DNA from: Zingiber officinale
Taxonomy: Eukaryota > Streptophyta > Magnoliopsida > Zingiberales > Zingiberaceae
Direction: 5' to 3'
Assembly (NCBI RefSeq): GCF_018446385.1
Contig: NC_056003.1
Span: 21,387,198-21,451,197 of the forward strand
DNA: 64,000 bases
The notes beneath the pieces were generated by a model. That model searched no databases and was not told the origin of the DNA. It was given only the letters and a program-made list of their open reading frames with translations. The first letter of the stretch is position 1; every line of letters begins with the position of its first letter. A program made the position numbers and the translations under genes. Shown here in pieces: positions 59,302 to 64,000 of this stretch.

Positions 59302-60249
59302 GCAACATAGGAAACATTAGTGTCGAGCCAGAGAAGGGGTGTCCGGTGTTGACCATCTGATGCTTAAGTTAGTATTCGGTCTCAGAGAAGAAAGTAATGA
59401 ACCGTAGGCGTGTGCAAATAAGAAACATCTCATATCTTCACTAGTAGATGGAGACCCATTTTTTAATGTCATAGTTGCGCTGTGCACGCATCTCAAAGTA
59501 TTAACATGTTTCCTAAAACTTTTCTAAGAAAGGACAAGTCAAAAAGTGTCTCTGACATCTTTCCTCAAATAAACCCGTAAATTGCTATGAGTTGATAGAC
59601 TGAAAGCTTCTAAAGGACGATTTACCGACGAGATATTCTCTATATTTTCTAACACACACTTCCAAAAGGGTATAATATGACATATATCTAAGTTCCACTA
59701 TAAATCTACTGGCGGCCACTCTACCGATATATCACCGGCTCAACTATTCAGAGTGAAGCTACTGATCTATTTTCACTCTGCTTTCATGCTATCGAAGAGG
59801 CGTATGGTGTCTGATCGGACCTAAGGTTGAATTGGCAAGGAAGGTGGACGGGGTAACTTAGTATTTGACTCTTAACCTCAACTGCAAGTTGCGGAGGACG
59901 GTTGTTCGGATGATCTGGTTGACCTTTCACGTCTAACTGACCCGCTAGGCCAACGTTGCTTGATCCACAGTTCGCAGTCTCATGGTTCATCCGATCCTGC
60001 GACTTTGACCGTTTGACTTTACTCTCCATGTCAGCCGATCCTTGCTACTTTGATCCGCTCTTGGGTTGGCCCCTCTTTATCATCATATCAGGTCTAACAC
60101 GTTGCTCTACGTTGGTTCGCGGTCTCTTTTTAGACTTAGAGGACGACAGTTTCCATAACGCCTCACAATTCACCCACTTTTCTTGGAGAGTATCAATGAG
60201 AGGAGATGAACGTCGAGTAAGTGCAAAAGCATGCGCTATGATTTGACCC
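59302..60249. other. Non-coding sequence, possibly inside a CACTA-type element
   Basis: No convincing ORF. Moderately GC-rich with TGGTTGACC/TTTGACCGTTTGACTTT words, probably repeat derived. Leads directly into the CACTA-type subterminal repeats. Confidence 0.45.
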
Positions 60250-60571
60250 CCAAAAAATAAAGCACATAGATAATAGTTTTCAAAAATCGTTGTCGCAATC
60301 CCAAAAAAGCGTTCATAAACAACGATTTTTTAAAATCGTTATCATAGCCTCCAAAAAAATGCTCATAGACAACGATTTTTAAAAATCATTGTCATAACCC
60401 CTAAAAATCGTTCATAGACAACCGTTTTTTTTATAAACCGTTGTCTTTGATTAAAAAAATGCTTAAAGACAACTATTTTTATTAAAACCATTGTAAAAAG
60501 ATAAAAGACAATAGTTTTAGCATAAAACTGTTGTCTTTTGAGTGTTGTTGAATATATATTTTCTTGTAGTG
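60250..60571. mobile_element. Right terminus of a CACTA (En/Spm) element
   Basis: Ends TTTCTTGTAGTG at 60571; reverse complemented this is CACTACAAGAAA, the canonical plant CACTA terminus. Inside are eight or more subterminal words GACAACGATTTTT / AAACCGTTGTC in both orientations (60280-60540). The left terminus and transposase are not identified; related words at 35330-36300 may be its other end or a separate copy. A TAA follows the terminus. Confidence 0.75.
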
Positions 60572-60574
60572 TAA

Positions 60575-61792
60575 AGTTTATATTTTATAAATCTTCTTTA
60601 ATTAATAAAACATGAAAAAAAAGAAAGGAACAACTTACTCTTTTTGTTGTTGTCATTGAACAAAGGGAAACAAGAGCTGCTTGCAAAGGGTTGCTCGTTG
60701 AAAAAAATAAAAGGTAGATCATTGCTTTAAAGAAAAGCAGATAAGAGAAGATAGGGAGGAAGAGGTAAAAGAGAACTTTTATCTTCTTTGTTAGCAACCT
60801 CGATTAGTTTTGGTGAACTCTGTAATGACACAAAGAAAACAAGGCAAGGCAAGACAAAGCTATTTTTTTAGTACCAACAAAACCCTATAAAACACAAAAA
60901 AAGGAAGAAGATGTGAGGATTGCTCTTGTTGCTGGAAGAGGGTAGCAATTGATACTGCATTTCTTTGCTTGCTGAAGAGAGAAAGGAGAAGAAAAGGGAG
61001 CTCCTGAGCCTAAAAAGAAGAGAAGAAAAGTGTAGGTTTACTATTGTTGGAGGAGGGAATAAGAAGAAAATTGGAAAAAAGAGAAAGAAAAATAAAAGCT
61101 AGGGATGAGCAAAGTCATTACAGTGCATGACAATGGAGTCTAGTTTAGGGAGAAAAAAGTAGAAAAAAAGGAAAGGGAAGATTTTCTAAAAAAATATCTT
61201 AATTTATTTTAAATCGATTAAACTCATTTAAATTCTAACTTGGTTTGACCATAATTTAGCTAAATCAATTCCGATTTGAACAGATATAATCTTTATCTTC
61301 GTACCTATCCATTTACTTTAGTTCGAACTCAATTTGATTTTAATTTAGTACTCTCACTTTATCTTCTATGATTTAGTTCATTCGTTTATTATTATATATT
61401 TTATTTTTAAAATTTAATACTTAACATTGTAAGTCGTAATATTTCTTCGTAAAAGTGCTACCAATAAATATCTTACGTTAAGGGCTTTCTAAATATATAG
61501 TCAATTTTAATTTTGTTGATGATGAGGTGATGAATGAGCCGATCAAAGTGACAGTGAGGGTAGTTTTTTTTGATAAAAAACTCAAGGAGGGCGAACGTAT
61601 CCTCCCGTTAAAAACGATATGATTTAGAGATTTTTAAATAACTTTAAATAAAAACTAATGCACACTTGAAAACTTTATTAGTGTATTACTATTGCCCTCG
61701 TACTTGAATTTTATAGTGTAAATTTAATTTTTAAATTTGTAAAAATTTAATAATTTTTTTTCACAAACTTATTATAAGAGGGGGAATGATAC
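60575..61792. other. AT-rich intergenic sequence
   Basis: Nothing recognised apart from purine-rich AAGAAGAGAAG tracts (60900-61110). Lies between the CACTA terminus and the Harbinger element. Confidence 0.5.
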
Positions 61793-61795
61793 TTA

Positions 61796-62962
61796 GGGCA
61801 TCCACATTGGTTAGAGCTCATTGAGAGCTTTTTCGTTGCCACATCTGCGGCACATCAAAAGTTAAAAACCTCACACCCTTCTTCACTATCAAAAAACCTC
61901 TCAACAACTTCTTCATAGGTCCCACACTTTTCATTATATATATTTTATTATCTCTTCTTCGTATTTACATTTTATATAATTAAATTTTAATAAAATTTAA
62001 ATTCATAAATTACTAATGTAAAATAACTTTCATAATTAAAAAAATTACATAAATATCATAATACATATATCACAATTAATAAATTATTTTTTCACTGATT
62101 ACAATTATAGCGTGCCCAAATATACTCAACTAAGTCGACTCGAAGTTGATGATGTAGTTGATTATCACGTAACTCGTAATTTCTACGGATGAATGCTTGG
62201 AATTCTTGAGTGGAGCCTTGAAATATTTGTGATTGAGGATCTCCTTCATCGTTCGACCAATTGACTACTGCATCTCCCTCATTCTCAATAATCATGTTGT
62301 GCAAAATAATACAAGTATACATGGTGTCCTTCAAATTATCCTTGTACCAAAATCGTCCTGGACCTCTTATCATTGTCCATCATGATTGGAGCACCCCAAA
62401 TGCCCTCTCGACATCCTTTCTCGCGACCTCCTGTCATTTCTTAAATATTTTTCTCTTGGGATCCTGGGGGCATGGAAAGCTCTTGACGAAAGTAGTTCAT
62501 TCTAGATATATCCCATCGGTCAGATAGTATCCTTTTGTATATTGTGTATTATTAATCGTAAAATTAACCTCGAGTACATTCCCTTGTAAGACGTCGTTGA
62601 ATAACGGTGATTCGTTAAGCACATTGATATCATTACGTGACCCTGCAATCCTAAAAAAGGCATGTCATATCCACAAGTCCGAAGATGCAACGACTTCGAG
62701 CACAATTGCTGGGACGCCATAATCTCCTCGAGTAAACTGGCCTTTCCAAGCGACGGGGTAATTTTTCCATTGGCAATGCATACAATCAAGACTGCCCAAC
62801 ATGCCAGGGAAACCATGTATCTGCTCATGCATTTCAAGCAAGTGTTGGATATCAGCAGCATTAGGTCTTCTTAAATATTGTGCCCCGAATACTTCAATTA
62901 CACATTGACAAAAGTTGAATAAACATTGGATGACAATTGTTTCGGCAATCCGTAGATACTCA
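61796..62962 (-). mobile_element. PIF/Harbinger element, truncated by a hAT insertion
   Basis: Left terminus GGGCATCCACATTGGTTAG at 61796 is preceded by TTA (61793-61795), the usual Harbinger target triplet. A minus-strand transposase fills 62092-62954. The element is interrupted at 62963 by a hAT terminus, so its other end lies beyond the window. Confidence 0.8.
62092..62954 (-). pseudogene. Harbinger transposase (DDE), two nonsense codons
   Basis: Minus-strand frame: YLRRPNAADIQHLLEMHEQI, HGFPGMLGSLDCMHCQWKNY, LEVVASSDLWIWHAFFRIAG, SRNDINVLNESPLFNDV, YYLTDGIYLEWTTFVKSFPC, then RKDVERAFGVLQS, WTMIRGPGRFWYKDN, YTCIILHNMIIENEGD. These include the LDCMH...W, RNDINVL...SPLF, YxLxDGIY and CIILHNMIIE blocks of plant PIF/Harbinger transposases with the DDE residues. 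Two TGA stops (62434-62436 and 62380-62382) fall where CGA (Arg) is usual. The N-terminus lies beyond the hAT insertion. The partner Myb-like protein is not seen. Confidence 0.88.
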
Positions 62963-64000
62963 CAGCCCCGGTCCTAACATTCAAGAGGCCCTAGGCAAAA
63001 TGATAAAATAGGCCCTAATTTTTTTTCTAATATAGTAAAATTTATTTACAATGACTTCTTCTAACTTTTCTAGATGCAAAATCATCTATAATATTATTAA
63101 TTTCAAGATTTTCTAAAATCTCTTTTTCAATAGATAAAATTGCTAATCCATTCAATCTCTCTTGCGACATCGTTGATCTCATGTATGTTTTCAATAATTT
63201 TAATTTTGAGAAACTTCTTTCAGCTGATCCTACGGTAACAGGCTTAGTCAACAATATTCTATAAGCAATTGCAACATTTGGATAACAATCTATATTTTTT
63301 ACAAAATTAAGAATATCAACTGCCGACATAATCTCATTTGGTAAAGTTAGTTGCAGTATTTTTAATTCTGTAAACAAATCATCTAACTCAACATCTAATG
63401 AATTTTCATGCGTAAAAGTGGATGTCAGATTAACACAACATCTTCTCAACTCATCATTATCCAATGATTTTAATGTTTTCGAATCAAACAAAAAACCAAA
63501 TATATTTTTAAATGTTTTCATTTCATCAAATCTACTTTTCAAAGAAGAAATTGCCATGTCTACAATAATCATAAAATAATCAATTCTAAAAGATTCTTCA
63601 GGTGATAGTAAAACTTCATCATCTTCTTTCTCATCAAATTGTTTTTTTTTCTAAAAATACGACGTTTCGTTGAAAATATTGGCTCTATATTCATATCAGA
63701 TGCAAGACTTTTAGCAATAGTCAAACTTGTTGCAAAACCATCATTCCTATATTTTTCAAAATATGATATTATACCATCTAATTGTTTCATACCAGAATCA
63801 ATACACATAGATTTTGATTGTAACTTCTTACTTATCATGTTTATAGCAAATAAAATATCATACCAAATAACCATACCAAGTAAAAATTCAAAACTTTCAA
63901 TTGAGTTAACTATACTTTCAGCTTCACTCTTAGACTTTACATCATCACAAATGTCATATAACTCTAATAAAGCACTTCGCACTTCAAGAGCTTGAAACCT
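62963..64000 (-). mobile_element. hAT element, partial, runs off the right edge
   Basis: Terminus CAGCCCCGGTCCTAACATT at 62963 followed by AT-rich sequence and a minus-strand transposase. Inserted in the Harbinger transposase gene; the 8 bp before the terminus (GATACTCA) would be one target-duplication copy, the other being outside the window. Confidence 0.75.
63042..64000 (-). pseudogene. hAT transposase, ZMYM1/TTF-zinc-finger type, C-terminal part, one frameshift
   Basis: Minus-strand reading ends at 63042. The C-terminus contains PNVAIAYRILLTKPVTVGSA, ERSFSKLKLLKTYMRSTMSQ and ERLNGLAILSIEKEI, the hAT dimerisation region of the plant TTF-type zinc-finger transposases. Upstream (63569-63982) are SFEFLLGMVIWYDILFAINM, KKLQSKSMCIDSGMKQLDGI and LASDMNIEPIFSTKRR of the same family. 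The two frames are offset by one base; the shift lies at or near a run of nine T (63642-63650, nine A on the coding strand). The N-terminal zinc finger and most of the catalytic core lie outside the window. Confidence 0.85.

Overview
This is a stretch of a flowering-plant nuclear chromosome. It has spliced genes with GT/AG introns, plant-specific gene families (MCA channel, VARLMGL/DUF4378 protein, LARP1-type protein), and LTR retrotransposons primed by initiator-tRNA-Met-like or GGCGCC-type sites. Gene style and repeat content are compatible with a repeat-rich monocot, but the species cannot be fixed from sequence alone. No bacterial, organellar, CRISPR or rRNA features were seen.

Host genes. 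(1) The 3' end of a La-motif protein (LARP1 type) enters at the left edge on the + strand (32-740). (2) A complete MCA-type mechanosensitive Ca2+ channel gene lies on the + strand, with seven coding exons between 15839 and 23400 that join in phase to 406 codons; intron 3 carries a tRNA-derived SINE with its target duplication. (3) A complete VARLMGL/DUF4378 (TRM-like) gene lies on the - strand, with five coding exons between 30662 and 24919 (877 codons), convergent with the MCA gene. The core 15-31 kb is relatively clean; the rest is mostly transposons.

Transposon layout. 1341-11324: an old minus-strand Ty1/copia element (TSD CTTAC) holding a nested solo LTR (5631-7483, TSD CAATT) and a truncated second copia-like element with one LTR (about 8590-10547). 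12354-13482: a small TIR element that has captured the start of a TROL-like thylakoid rhodanese gene. 33759-34780 and 44575-46150: LTR-like repeats related to the 9605-10547 LTR. 35330-36300 and 60250-60571: CACTA-type subterminal repeats, the second ending in a recognisable CACTA terminus. 36389-42834: a complete non-autonomous Ty3/gypsy Tat-like element (TSD TATTA) with gag on one strand, a probably spliced antisense ORF with its own TATA box on the other, and a tandem array of about 64-bp units where pol would be expected. 42986-44030: decayed exons of a coiled-coil host gene. 46526-56197: a young-looking but coding-dead copia element (TSD GGCTG, LTRs about 2.55 kb). 56597-59296: an inverted solo LTR of the same family (TSD GTCTT). 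61796-62962: a PIF/Harbinger element interrupted by a hAT element that runs off the right edge.

Most noteworthy: the antisense-ORF/tandem-array Tat derivative, the TROL-carrying TIR element, the contrast between near-identical LTRs and ruined coding in the 46.5-56.2 kb copia, and arrays of short palindromes placed upstream of the TATA box in several unrelated LTR families.
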